A stretch of DNA of 64,000 bases from Vibrio rotiferianus CAIM 577 = LMG 21460 (lineage in GTDB: Bacteria; Pseudomonadota; Gammaproteobacteria; Enterobacterales; Vibrionaceae): contig NZ_APHW01000101.1 in NCBI RefSeq assembly GCF_002741985.1, positions 62,001-126,000 on the forward strand. Direction: 5' to 3'. Shown one piece after another: positions 28,757 to 38,066 of the stretch. Position numbers and translations under genes: made by a program. Under the pieces are notes generated by a model. It ran no database searches. It was given only the letters and a program-made list of their open reading frames with translations, and was not told the DNA's origin. Within the stretch, counting starts at the first letter, position 1. The number at the start of each line of letters is the position of its first letter.

Positions 28757-29425
28757 CTAATACTTGGCTAGCAGCGCTTTCGCGGTTTGCGTTTCTAAAT
28801 TGCTGTCACCCAACTGCTCCATTTGCGCTAACCATGTTTTGGCTTGTTGAACGTCTTCAGCGCGCAGTGCCGCTTCAATGGCGTAGCGATAAATCCAAGA
28901 CGTTGCCGCAAAAGGTTGCTGACTAAAACTCGGTTCATCGAGCAGAGAAAGGTACAGCTCGTAGCCGCGCTCAAAGTGATTGAACATGTCTGGCAGAGAG
29001 GTAAAGGTAGTGGCTGCCATGGCGGTGGCTAATTGGTATTCCGGTAAGCCTTGTAAGCGTTGTTGCTCTTGCAGTGGTACTGGCTGATTCGCCATTAGAT
29101 CCAAACCTTTTTGGATAGTGGCAAGACCGCGCTCGGTGAACTTCATCTTGTTCCAAGGCATAAACGCCTCGCGACCTTGCAACGTTTCAGCACTACCTAA
29201 ATACACCAAGGTCACCGGCGTTGCGCCCTGCTCTTCGAGTTGTTTGGATAATTCGCCGTAAACGGTATCAACTAAGCCAGAGTCACCCTGCGCTGCTTGG
29301 TTGAATTGACTGAGTGTGCGCTCGCTTGGATTAGCCAGAGCCAAATTGCTGCTGAGTGCAAATGCGGCGATAAATGTACTTGCCAGTTTAAGAGCTTTGA
29401 TTGAGCGAGATTGAGAAACCATCAT
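28757..29425 (-). CDS. Exported protein of unknown function, first gene of the Lol-like set
   Basis: 222 residues with a signal peptide (ending near LALANPSE). The mature protein is predicted to be mostly helical, possibly TPR-like, from the stretches near VQQAKTWLAQMEQLGDSNLE; no family is recognised. A ribosome site (AAGGACAG) precedes the ATG. It starts the minus-strand series that continues with the ATPase, permease, LolA-like protein, barrel and LytTR pair with gaps of no more than about 45 bases, so all seven may share one transcript. Confidence 0.7.
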   Translation of the reverse strand: MMVSQSRSIKALKLASTFIAAFALSSNLALANPSERTLSQFNQAAQGDSGLVDTVYGELSKQLEEQGATPVTLVYLGSAETLQGREAFMPWNKMKFTERGLATIQKGLDLMANQPVPLQEQQRLQGLPEYQLATAMAATTFTSLPDMFNHFERGYELYLSLLDEPSFSQQPFAATSWIYRYAIEAALRAEDVQQAKTWLAQMEQLGDSNLETQTAKALLAKY

Positions 29426-29509
29426 GTACTGTCCTTAGTTGAACGTGATTTGATGGTTTCAGATTAAGGGAGAAGATCGCACGCTGCTTTTGCATGCGAC
29501 CAATGGCAG

Positions 29510-30430
29510 TTATATGGAGTGAATGGTATTGAGAGAGGATGAATGGTTTCGCTCCTCTGAAGCCTGCAAAATCGCTTCGACCATTAAGGTCAGCGCTTTA
29601 GGCTGATAATTACGCTGACGATAAACCAAATAGGCTTCGCGATCCCCGCGGCTATAGGATGGTGCGACACGCACGAGATTCAATTCAGGCTTAACGTGGC
29701 GTAATGGGATCGACGCAATTCCCAAACCGTTTTCCACCGCTTTTATCACCGCAGTTATGTCATTGACCACTAAGCGCGGCTTGCAGTTGAGCATGTCCAC
29801 CAGCTTGTCTTGCTGATAGATAGGCACTTGTGTGGTGTGTGTGCTGGCTACCCAGTCTTGCTTGGCTAAATCTTGTAAGGTTTCAATATTACCGCCCGCT
29901 TGCGCTAGGTATTCAGGGCTAACAAAGAAAGCGTGCTCTACTTTAAACAACGGGCGCGCGATCATATCGTCCAAACCATCCAAATCGAACGTCACCACCA
30001 GATCGCGATCGGTTTCTGGAATCGAATTCACTTGGCTAAGCAGAAGATCAATGGTCACTTTTGGGTAGGTTTTGATGTAATCCTCAACCACCTTGTCGAC
30101 CAAGTCATTGTAGAAGCGGCTTGGCATCACCAATCGAATTCGCCCTTCGACTTGTTGGCTTTGTTGGTTGAGCTGCAAAATGCCAGATTCAATCTGCGCC
30201 ATCGCACTGCTGAGTTGATCAAACGCCTGTAAGCCTGTCTCGGTTGCCACCAACTCACGTCCCTTCTTCTCCAGTAATCTCAGCCCTAGACGTGCTTCCA
30301 GCGCCGATAAACGACGAGACATGGTAGAGACCGGCAGTTCGAGCTTTTTCGCTGCCGCGAGTAGAGAGCCTTGCTCAACCACTGAGCAAAACAGGTACAA
30401 ATCATCAACGTTTCCAAATATGGAATTCAT
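29510..30430 (-). CDS. LysR-family transcriptional regulator
   Basis: 306 residues from ATG at 30430 (MNSIFGNVDDLYLFCSVVEQ), with GGAAGAAG just upstream; an in-frame ATG nine codons earlier is less likely. The winged helix-turn-helix is GSLLAAAKKLELPVSTMSRR, followed by an LysR co-inducer domain. It is transcribed away from a HlyD/DUF2955 efflux pair with a 119-base gap, the usual layout for a LysR regulator controlling its divergent neighbour, as in the AaeR/AaeAB system of E. coli. Confidence 0.92.
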   Translation of the reverse strand: MNSIFGNVDDLYLFCSVVEQGSLLAAAKKLELPVSTMSRRLSALEARLGLRLLEKKGRELVATETGLQAFDQLSSAMAQIESGILQLNQQSQQVEGRIRLVMPSRFYNDLVDKVVEDYIKTYPKVTIDLLLSQVNSIPETDRDLVVTFDLDGLDDMIARPLFKVEHAFFVSPEYLAQAGGNIETLQDLAKQDWVASTHTTQVPIYQQDKLVDMLNCKPRLVVNDITAVIKAVENGLGIASIPLRHVKPELNLVRVAPSYSRGDREAYLVYRQRNYQPKALTLMVEAILQASEERNHSSSLNTIHSI

Positions 30431-30549
30431 ACTTCTTCCATTGGTTATTTTTTCCAATTTTAGATGAGTATAACCTAGCCCACGTAGAAAAGAGACCCGA
30501 ATATGCCGTGAACGCGGCGCGTAATAACGAATGAATACTAGGTACAGAC

Positions 30550-31599
30550 GTGAAAGAAAATTTTTATAAATACGCGATATACACTGTTTTTTCAGCGGCA
30601 GCTTTGTTCTCCGCTTTTTTAGTCACCTCAGACAATGTTTCCCCTTTCACCACCCAAGCGACACTGCATCGTAATGTCGCAACCATTGCGCCGGAGGTAT
30701 CTGGCGTGATCACAGATGTGATGGTGAATAACGGTGAATTGGTTGAAAAAGGTCAGCCACTTTTTGCTATCGATGCCAGCAGTTACCAATTGAAAGTGGC
30801 ACAAGCGAAAGCCGAACTGCGCCAAGCACGTGAATCAGATTCCGCGAAATGGCAACAATTGGCAGCAGCGAAACAAACCCAAAGTCAACGCGAATTCGAA
30901 TACCATAACGCGAAGCAAAAACTGACGCGTAACCAGAAACTACGCAACAAAGGGTTGGCAACTGAACAAGAACTTGATGACGCGATCACCAATACACAAG
31001 TCGCCAGCAGCGCGGTTGAAGCGGCGAACGCAGAAGTGAAACGCATTGAGGCAGAGCTTTCTACTCAAGACCGCACAGCGGCTATTGAATTGGCAGAAAC
31101 AAAACTTGCCAGTGCAGAGCTGGATTTAAGCCACACCCAAATCGTGGCGCAAACCGAAGGCGTAGTAACGAACTTGCAACTGCAATCAGGCAGCTACATT
31201 ACACAAGGCACAGCGTCATTGATGCTGGTGGACGAAGCCCATGCGTGGATCAGTGCTGACTTCAACGAAAAAGGTATTGATAAGCTAACTAATGGTCGCG
31301 AAGTGTTGGTGTCCTTCGATGCACTACCGGGCAAAGTGTTTACTGGTGAAGTCAGCAGCCAAGAGCGTGCGATTTACGATACCAACAATGCTAATGGACA
31401 GCTTTCTAGCGTGACCAATGATACTCGTTGGATCCGTGAACAACAGAAAGTGCGCACCCGCATTACAGTTAACGAGCTGGATCCTTCGATGATTTCTGGT
31501 TCACGAGCGAGTGTGATCGTTGAAAGCGGCAATCCTGTTATGGATGTCATTGGCTCGGCTTGGATTCACTTGGTGGCGATGTTCCGCTACATCTACTAG
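30550..31599 (+). CDS. HlyD-family periplasmic adaptor of an efflux pump
   Basis: 349 residues with an N-terminal anchor (~7-25), biotinyl-lipoyl halves (VSGVITDVMVNNGELVEKGQ and QTEGVVTNLQLQSGSYITQG) around a coiled-coil hairpin (~85-190), and a barrel domain. This is an EmrA/AaeA-type membrane fusion protein. The start is a GTG at 30550. It is followed after 10 bases by a DUF2955 membrane protein, so the pair would export small aromatic or toxic compounds; the substrate is not shown. Confidence 0.92.
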   Translation: MKENFYKYAIYTVFSAAALFSAFLVTSDNVSPFTTQATLHRNVATIAPEVSGVITDVMVNNGELVEKGQPLFAIDASSYQLKVAQAKAELRQARESDSAKWQQLAAAKQTQSQREFEYHNAKQKLTRNQKLRNKGLATEQELDDAITNTQVASSAVEAANAEVKRIEAELSTQDRTAAIELAETKLASAELDLSHTQIVAQTEGVVTNLQLQSGSYITQGTASLMLVDEAHAWISADFNEKGIDKLTNGREVLVSFDALPGKVFTGEVSSQERAIYDTNNANGQLSSVTNDTRWIREQQKVRTRITVNELDPSMISGSRASVIVESGNPVMDVIGSAWIHLVAMFRYIY

Positions 31600-31609
31600 G
31601 AGGTGAACC

Positions 31610-32620
31610 ATGTGGACCTTCGAAAAACTGTTTCAAAGTCTCTCTGAGCGCAATGAAGCACTGCGTGTTGCCCTTACTGTGACGACTTGTATGGTGCTGG
31701 GCAAACTTCTGAATCTTGATTCTCCAGTTTATCTGGCGCTGTACCCAACCATCATCATGACCAAGAACAAAGACTATTCTTGGCTTGGTCTGCTTCGCAC
31801 CTTGCTGCCTACGTTATTAGCAGCAAGCGCAGCATTGGTGGTGACCGAAGTGTTTTCACAGCATCCATTTGTGGTATGGACCATTAGTTTGTTCTTCTTC
31901 GATTTTATGCGCCGCAGAGCGACCACACCGCCGAAGAAAGGTCAGATGCTCATGCCAACCTTCAACTGGATTCTGATTGTGGTATTTGCTCAGCACACCA
32001 CCATGGACATGCCAATGCGCATTCATGAAATCTTGCTGTCGATGCTAATTACCGTGGTCATCGCGAAAATCATGGTAGCTCTGTTCCCTGTTGAACGTGG
32101 CGGCAAACCACCCGCATTTGAAGAAGAGCCAATCACGTTTGAGAACCGAGCTATTTCACTCGTGCTGATTGGGCTTGGTGTGGCGTTCTTGATGATTGTC
32201 GACATCATCTCAGCAACGTTTTGTTTGGTGCCAGTGATTGCCGCCGCAACACAAACCACACACAAAAGCTTTATCGACGTGGTTGACCGCCGTTTTCAAA
32301 CTCAAGTGGGTGGCTGCGCATTAGCCGTAGTGTTCACCTTACTGATGGCAGGACATCAATCCACGTTCGGTTACTACACCATCGTATTGGGTCTACTTGC
32401 CTTTATGATTACCGCATCAATGGCAAAAGCAAAAGGCCCAGCCAAAGATGTCCATACCGATGCGTTATTGGCGACCATGTTGCCGATTCAACTCTACATG
32501 ACCAGTAACGAGTTAGGCTTGGAAAGCACCTTCCTTCGAGCTTGGGAGCTCACCGTGACTTTGTTTGTGCTTTGGGCGCTATACCATTTCACGCATAAAG
32601 CAGAAAAATCCCAAGCGTAA
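31610..32620 (+). CDS. DUF2955/FUSC-like inner-membrane efflux protein
   Basis: 336 residues with about ten hydrophobic segments in two sets of five, separated by a hydrophilic stretch (~160-185). The sequence RVALTVTTCMVLGKLLNLDSP and the later TTHKSFIDVVDRRFQTQVGG fit the DUF2955 family, distant relatives of AaeB/FUSC exporters. AGGAGG precedes the ATG. It forms an operon with the HlyD-type gene. Confidence 0.88.
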   Translation: MWTFEKLFQSLSERNEALRVALTVTTCMVLGKLLNLDSPVYLALYPTIIMTKNKDYSWLGLLRTLLPTLLAASAALVVTEVFSQHPFVVWTISLFFFDFMRRRATTPPKKGQMLMPTFNWILIVVFAQHTTMDMPMRIHEILLSMLITVVIAKIMVALFPVERGGKPPAFEEEPITFENRAISLVLIGLGVAFLMIVDIISATFCLVPVIAAATQTTHKSFIDVVDRRFQTQVGGCALAVVFTLLMAGHQSTFGYYTIVLGLLAFMITASMAKAKGPAKDVHTDALLATMLPIQLYMTSNELGLESTFLRAWELTVTLFVLWALYHFTHKAEKSQA

Positions 32621-32891
32621 TCACGCCATCGCCTTAAGTGCACAATACTTAAGGCGAATCTGCCCATTTCATTGCGCTGTCTGTACCAATTTCCATTTCA
32701 ACCTTATAAAAAGTGTGGCGTAAAACCTCAGCCTGGTGTATTTATCCATCCCACGACTTTCCAAGTCAGCTTACCCATAACAGGCAGCGTCGCACACTCC
32801 TCTCTTTGCACACCCTTGCGTAGTGTCTGTTATTTCCAAATTGGATTCTTAGCATCGGAATAGTTTGAGCTCGCTGAGTTCTGGTTGTTTT
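32621..32891. other. Gene-free gap before rodA
   Basis: No supported gene. A 63-codon frame (32672-32863) has no ribosome site. A hairpin-like TTAAGTGCACAATACTTAA lies at its left end. The right end carries a strong terminator, so a small transcript is possible. Confidence 0.35.
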
Positions 32892-32914
32892 CGCCCCGCT
32901 TGGGGCGTTTTTAG
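32892..32914 (+). terminator. Terminator just upstream of rodA
   Basis: Stem CGCCCC / GGGGCG with a CTT-type loop and T-run on the plus strand. It ends 11 bases before the rodA ATG and about 270 bases after the DUF2955 stop. It could end the efflux operon, end a small RNA in the gap, or attenuate rodA. Confidence 0.75.
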
Positions 32915-32924
32915 GTTGTAGAAG

Positions 32925-34007
32925 ATGAACAAGCGTTTCTTCCCTAGGATTGATTTGCCACTTTTGATGGCGATCATTCCGATCATGCTATTGAGTTCGC
33001 TCACTCTATGGAGTGCCAGTGGATTCAATGAAGCTATGCTATATAAACACCTCGCTCGATGCGGTTTGACTCTGGTGTGTATTTTGGTGATGTCGTCGAT
33101 TCCTGCGTCCAGTTATCAACGCTCAGCACCATATTTATATGTCATTGCCGTTTCTCTTTTGGCTGCCGTTGCCTTGTTTGGTGATAGTACTAATGGGTCA
33201 CAGCGCTGGCTCGATATTGGCTTCTTTCGTTTTCAGCCCTCTGAGCTAATTAAGCTTTCGATCCCTATTATGATTGCATGGATGCTACATATTGAAGGTG
33301 GACGTCCAGACTTTAGAAAAATCGCCTTCTGTCTGTTGATCACTTTTATTCCTGCAGGATTGATCGCGTTACAACCAGATCTAGATGGGGCTATCTTCAC
33401 CGTCATTTACACGCTATTCGTTCTGTTTTTTGCAGGCATGAGCTGGAAGATAATTGGTGGATTTTTAGTGAGCGTCCTTACACTAGCTCCAATACTCTGG
33501 TTCTTTGTCATGGAGTCGTATCAAAAAAGCCGTGTCACCCAGTTCCTAGATCCTGAGTCGGACCCTCTGGGTTCAGGCTACCAAATAATTCAATCATTGA
33601 TTGCGATTGGGTCTGGCGGCATGAAGGGCAAAGGGTGGATGAATGCGACTCAAGGCACGCTAGGCTTTATTCCAGAAAGCCATACCGACTTTATTTTTTC
33701 GACCTATGCAGAAGAATGGGGCTTTATTGGCTGTGTGGTGTTGTTGGGATTGTACTTGTTCATTACCGCGCGTGTAATGCTGCTGGCGTGCCAATCTGAG
33801 CACTTTTTCAGTCGTTTAGTGAGCGGTGCATTGGCGATGAGCTTCTTCCTTTACGCCTTCATCAACACAGGCATGGTAAGTGGCTTATTGCCGGTTATGG
33901 GGAGCCCACTACCGTTCTTTAGCTACGGTGGTACGGCGATGCTAACCCAAGGTATCTGTTTTGGCGTGATCATGTCACTGTGTTATTCCAAGTACCGAAA
34001 CACCTAA
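32925..34007 (+). CDS. rodA: RodA/FtsW-type peptidoglycan glycosyltransferase
   Basis: SEDS-family membrane enzyme of 360 residues that polymerises glycan strands from lipid II; E. coli RodA has 370. About ten membrane helices are present. Family motifs include NGSQRWLDIGFFRFQPSEL, KLSIPIMIAWML, LQPDLDGAIFTV with the catalytic Asp region, FIPESHTDFIFSTYAEEWGF and PLPFFSYGGTAML. No penicillin-binding protein 2 gene is adjacent, unlike the usual mrdA-mrdB pair, so this is probably a second RodA placed on the smaller chromosome. Confidence 0.9.
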   Translation: MNKRFFPRIDLPLLMAIIPIMLLSSLTLWSASGFNEAMLYKHLARCGLTLVCILVMSSIPASSYQRSAPYLYVIAVSLLAAVALFGDSTNGSQRWLDIGFFRFQPSELIKLSIPIMIAWMLHIEGGRPDFRKIAFCLLITFIPAGLIALQPDLDGAIFTVIYTLFVLFFAGMSWKIIGGFLVSVLTLAPILWFFVMESYQKSRVTQFLDPESDPLGSGYQIIQSLIAIGSGGMKGKGWMNATQGTLGFIPESHTDFIFSTYAEEWGFIGCVVLLGLYLFITARVMLLACQSEHFFSRLVSGALAMSFFLYAFINTGMVSGLLPVMGSPLPFFSYGGTAMLTQGICFGVIMSLCYSKYRNT

Positions 34008-34042
34008 ACGCTAGTCACAATAAAACAGGCAAACTATACGAT

Positions 34043-34074
34043 CAAAAAAGGCTTCCCTCGGGAAGCCTTTTTTA
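34043..34074. terminator. Bidirectional terminator between rodA and yeeN
   Basis: Stem AAAAAAGGCTTCCC / GGGAAGCCTTTTTT around a short loop; convergent genes on both sides. Confidence 0.9.
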
Positions 34075-34090
34075 CAACTGGAAAACCGAA

Positions 34091-34807
34091 TTATAGTTCG
34101 CCGTTGTGGTATACCTGTTGAACGTCGTCACAGTCGTCTAGAAGATCTAGGAACTTCTGGAATTTCTCTGCATCTTCACCCGCAACTGGCGTGTGAGTTT
34201 GAGGAACAAATGTGATTTCTTCAACGTCGATCGTTAGATCTGGGAATGCACCGTTAAGCGCAGTTTTTGTTTTGAAGAACTCAGTATGAGGTGCGAATAC
34301 AGTGATAACACCGTCTTCTAGCTCAACGTCAGTAACGTCCACGTCTTCCATCATTAGCGTTTCTAGGATGATTTCATCATCTTCGCCTTTGAATTGGAAT
34401 ACCGCTTGGTGATCGAACATGTGAGAAACAGAACCTTCAACACCAATTTTCGCACCCACTTTAACAAAGCATTGGCGAACGTCTTGGAATGTACGGTTAC
34501 CGTTGTCTGTTAGACAGTCTACGATCACGCTTGTGCCGCCAGGGCCAAAGCCTTCGTAACGCGCTGGTGTGTAGTCTTCACCACCGCCGCCGTTCGCTTT
34601 GTCGATCGCTTTATCGATAACGTGTGCAGGAACTTGGTCTTTTTTCGCTTTTGCGATCAGGTGCTTCAGAGACAAGTTCATGTCTGGATCACCACCACCG
34701 TTTTTCGCGCACATGTAAATTTCTTTACCGTATTTGGAATAAACTTTAATTTTTGCGCCTGCAGTTTTCGCCATAGAGGCTTTGCGCACTTCAAAACTTC
34801 TTCCCAT
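34091..34807 (-). CDS. yeeN: YebC/PmpR-family regulator, YeeN type
   Basis: 238 residues, the same length as E. coli YeeN. The family block [20 protein letters not shown], then [11 protein letters not shown] and [20 protein letters not shown], is clear; the acidic C-terminal domain ends [10 protein letters not shown]. Family members have been described as transcription factors and, more recently, as ribosome-associated factors aiding translation of proline-rich stretches; which applies here is not shown. Single gene ending at a shared terminator. Confidence 0.92.
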   Translation of the reverse strand: MGRSFEVRKASMAKTAGAKIKVYSKYGKEIYMCAKNGGGDPDMNLSLKHLIAKAKKDQVPAHVIDKAIDKANGGGGEDYTPARYEGFGPGGTSVIVDCLTDNGNRTFQDVRQCFVKVGAKIGVEGSVSHMFDHQAVFQFKGEDDEIILETLMMEDVDVTDVELEDGVITVFAPHTEFFKTKTALNGAFPDLTIDVEEITFVPQTHTPVAGEDAEKFQKFLDLLDDCDDVQQVYHNGEL

Positions 34808-34943
34808 CGGGATGTCTCTCTAAATTCAAATTTAATGCGAAGGATTTTAGCAAAGAGTGAAGAATTTTACCTTTTCACCCTGCAAAGAAATGGGGAGAAT
34901 ACCTCATTCGCCGCTGTGATTTGCACCATAGCCACGTTCCGCT

Positions 34944-35153
34944 CTACGCGACACCCATCACTCGTTTGTACTTATCGACTGCCTGTTGAAAAAACACTTT
35001 CTCATCAGCATCGTTAATCTTAGACAGCTGTTCTTCTATTACCTCAGGACCAGATTTCGCCTCTTTAAGCTTCCAAACTAAAAACGACGCTTGCTTATCA
35101 AGTTCGATTTTGTTTTTCTCGTCAGGCGGCAATAGGGATAGATTGAACGACAT
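34944..35153 (-). CDS. Small DUF3283-like protein
   Basis: 69 residues from ATG at 35153 (MSFNLSLLPPDEKNKIELDK), with TTGAGG upstream. It is an acidic, helical, cytosolic protein of the kind annotated as DUF3283 in Vibrio. The function is unknown. It stands alone between yeeN and the hybrid kinase. Confidence 0.75.
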   Translation of the reverse strand: MSFNLSLLPPDEKNKIELDKQASFLVWKLKEAKSGPEVIEEQLSKINDADEKVFFQQAVDKYKRVMGVA

Positions 35154-35243
35154 GTACAGCCTCAAGGTACTTAAATACTAGCCGCGCACTATAACACACA
35201 GATTTAGCATTTAAGAAGTGAAACACACTTTACTTGATCAATT

Positions 35244-37164
35244 TCAAGTTGCATGTTTGGGGTTGGATCGCGTTTGCAATGATTCCGGCAGGTATTGCTC
35301 AAAAATTTGCTTCAAGCGTTCTTTTGTCACTGGTTTAGCAACAAATTCATTCATCCCAATAGCAAAACATCGTCGCTGATCTTCTTTGATAACGTTCGCA
35401 CTCAAAGCAACAATCGGTACTTGCTTACCCCAAACGCCCATCTTGCGAATGTTCTCTGTAGCAACAAAACCATCCATCACTGGCATTTGGCAGTCCATCA
35501 GAATCAGATCGAATTGATGCTCTTGGCACAGTTTAAGTGCTTCCTCACCGTGTTCAGCTACTCGAACTTGCATACCGAGTTTCTCCAACATAATACGCAC
35601 TACTTTCTGATTGACCTCAGTATCTTCAACCACCAGTACCCATGGTTTTCCACTGTCAGGCTTTAGCTCAGTATTTTCAGAGGTATTGGTGTCACCATTT
35701 GGAAACTCAAGGACATTAATCGTATTGGAGGCGATCAGCTTGTCACTGACGATATTGAGTGGAATGGTGAATTCAAAACAGCTTCCTAGGCCGGGTTCAC
35801 TGGTCAGGCGAATATTCCCCCCCCATGACTTCAACTAAACTGCTACAAATCGCTAAACCAAGACCTGTGCCTCCGTATTTACGCGTGGTACTGCCATCTG
35901 CTTGTTGGAACTTCTCAAATACCGCTTGTTGGTTTTCTTTGGCGATGCCTATACCAGAGTCCACCACTCGAAAATGCACGCTCGCAACCCCCTCTTCTCG
36001 GCTCACTTGTGACACCATCAACTTAACGTGCCCGCGCTCAGTGAACTTTACCGCGTTACTGAGCAGGTTGCTCAACACTTGTTTAAGTCTGCCAACATCC
36101 CCTTCGACTTCTAGCGGTAACTTAGGATCGATATCGCAAACCAGTTGTAGCCCCTTCTGTTGGGCTTTGACAGTGTGAAGGCGTCCCACCTCCTGCAACA
36201 AATCGAGTAGGCTATAAACCGTGCTTTCCAGTTCAATCTTGCCCGCTTCGATTTTGGAGAAGTCGAGTATGTCGTCGATGATTACCATCAGCGAGTTTGA
36301 CGAGCTGTTGATAATGGAGACCAAGTCTTTTTGTTGTTCATCAAGCTTGGTATCGCTGAGTAAAGAGGCAACACCGATAATTCCATTCATTGGTGTACGA
36401 ATCTCATGACTCATAGTGGCAAGGAATTCGCTCTTCTTACGGTTTGCGATCTCGGCTTTGTCGCGCGCAGCTTCGATTTCTACTTGGTGCTCACTGACAC
36501 GCTCAACACTGCGGTTGTATTTGCATTCTAACAAACCCACTTCGTCGAAAAACCAACGCTTAGGAAGCTGCACCTTGCTTGGTACATGGCCACCGCTGAA
36601 ATCACTCACCGCACCAGAAAGCAACTGCAATGGTTTCACCATCAAACGAAACGTGACCCATAAAACACCTAGGATGAGTAAAAAGATCTTGATCGCTTCC
36701 GCGATCACGAGGAAAAAGAAGGTTTGCCATACCCCTTGGTAGATCGGGCTGAGATCCGATTGCACCGCCACTTGAGCAAGATCATACGTTTTTGCCCCTG
36801 TGTCATATTGCAAAGGCCACTGTCGCTCGATCCGATCTTCAGTCAAAGCAGTGCCTAGTTCGAAGATCACTTCATCCGGTGTCGCGATTCTTAGGTAGTC
36901 CACTGAGGGCAGGCGCATCGCCCCTTCTGCTTGGGTGTGCAGCAATTCTCTATCTTCTACCCACAGACTGGCAGAAAAACTAGAAAGGTAGCTGGTTTTC
37001 ACCTGTTCCAGTTCTTTATCCAAGCGAGCCAAATCATCGTTGAAGTCACGATACAAACTGATGGAAGAAATGATCACGGTAAAGATTAAACTCAACGCAA
37101 AAATCGCCAGCATCAGCTGGTTGCCGATACTAAACCGACGTTGAGTTCGCTCTTTTGTCTCCAT
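35244..37164 (-). pseudogene. Hybrid sensor histidine kinase frameshifted at a G8 run
   Basis: Two overlapping frames make one hybrid kinase of about 640 residues. The first (37164 to ~35797) has a membrane helix near residue 20, a periplasmic part, a second helix near ~150, HAMP, a coiled coil, the H-box [14 protein letters not shown] and ATP-binding motifs [20 protein letters not shown] and [10 protein letters not shown], breaking just after LVEVMGG. The second (from ~35834) resumes with [20 protein letters not shown], then a receiver domain with DLILMDCQMPVMDG. The break falls on eight C on the plus strand (35817-35824); seven would give a continuous [12 protein letters not shown]. It may be a truncation, phase switching or a base-calling error. 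It is divergent from a solute-binding protein gene that may supply its signal. Confidence 0.88.
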
Positions 37165-37232
37165 ATGAAATCGCTCCCTTAAACATGCGCTACTATAAAT
37201 ATAGTCACGTCACGACAATAATCGAGGTTAGG

Positions 37233-37988
37233 ATGAAAGGACTCTTACGTACATTAGGCTTTAGTTTTATGGCCTTAAGCGCACACACCATGGCGAGCGA
37301 AGTGAACTACTACGTTATCTCTGAGCAAGCTCGACCATTCCAAATAGAACAACAAGGTGAACAACATTCCGGAATTGTGACTGACATCGTCAGTGCTATC
37401 TTTGCCGAATCCGATTATGAGGTGAAATACCACACTTACCCATTTAAGCGCATGATTTCCGTACTTGAAGCGGGCGGCGAGGAGAATTGGGTCACTTATG
37501 GCAGCCCAAATTGGGGCAAGGTGCAATCAGAAAACCTCTCTGAACAACCTATTTACACTGTAAAACACGTACTGGTTTCGAGCAGTAAAGCGCCATTCAA
37601 ATTTAGCGATATGCAGCACATGCAAGGTCGCTCTATCGTACTGTTGCTTGGCTTTGATTATCCGAACTTAAGTCCGTTCTTTGAAAACGGCACCGTCAAT
37701 GAAATGCGCGTGAAAGACTACGACGCCGCTTACCGCGTCCTACAACGCACTCCTGGTGATACCGCCTTTGTCGAGATGGAATCGCGCGTGGTGTACAACA
37801 TAAAACGTTTAGAGCTGCCAATGGAAAACTTCCAAATTCAATCTTTCAGTACTGTGATTCCTGACTACCCTATCTATTTAGCTTTCTCTCCAAAGATGAA
37901 TCCAAAAGTACAGAGCTTTATCAATAAGCGCCTGGCTGAACTAAAAAGTTCGGGGAAAATCGACGATATCATCAAAAAATACATCTAG
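37233..37988 (+). CDS. Periplasmic solute-binding protein, family 3 type
   Basis: 251 residues from ATG at 37233 with GAGGTTAGG upstream and a signal peptide (LGFSFMALSAHTMAS). The mature part resembles amino-acid type binding proteins (GIVTDIVSAIFAESDYEVKY, then a C-terminal AFSPKMNPKVQSFINKRLAE). No transporter genes adjoin, so it may act as a sensor partner of the divergent kinase, an arrangement often seen. The gene contains a perfect parS2 site. Confidence 0.87.
   Translation: MKGLLRTLGFSFMALSAHTMASEVNYYVISEQARPFQIEQQGEQHSGIVTDIVSAIFAESDYEVKYHTYPFKRMISVLEAGGEENWVTYGSPNWGKVQSENLSEQPIYTVKHVLVSSSKAPFKFSDMQHMQGRSIVLLLGFDYPNLSPFFENGTVNEMRVKDYDAAYRVLQRTPGDTAFVEMESRVVYNIKRLELPMENFQIQSFSTVIPDYPIYLAFSPKMNPKVQSFINKRLAELKSSGKIDDIIKKYI
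37551..37565. other. parS2-like site inside the solute-binding protein gene
   Basis: ATTTACACTGTAAAA, a full match to NTTTACANTGTAAAN. It encodes IYTVK in the reading frame, so a functional centromere site would be embedded in coding sequence. Confidence 0.8.
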
Positions 37989-38011
37989 CCGTTCACACCT
38001 AATCAGTCATG

Positions 38012-38050
38012 AAAAAACCGCCAGCTTCAAAAAACTGGCGGTTTGATTTT
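38012..38050. terminator. Terminator between solute-binding protein gene and ribA
   Basis: Arms AAACCGCCAG and CTGGCGGTTT with a ten-base loop, flanked by A and T runs; convergent genes on both sides. Confidence 0.85.
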
Positions 38051-38066
38051 TATCTCGTTTCAGCAA

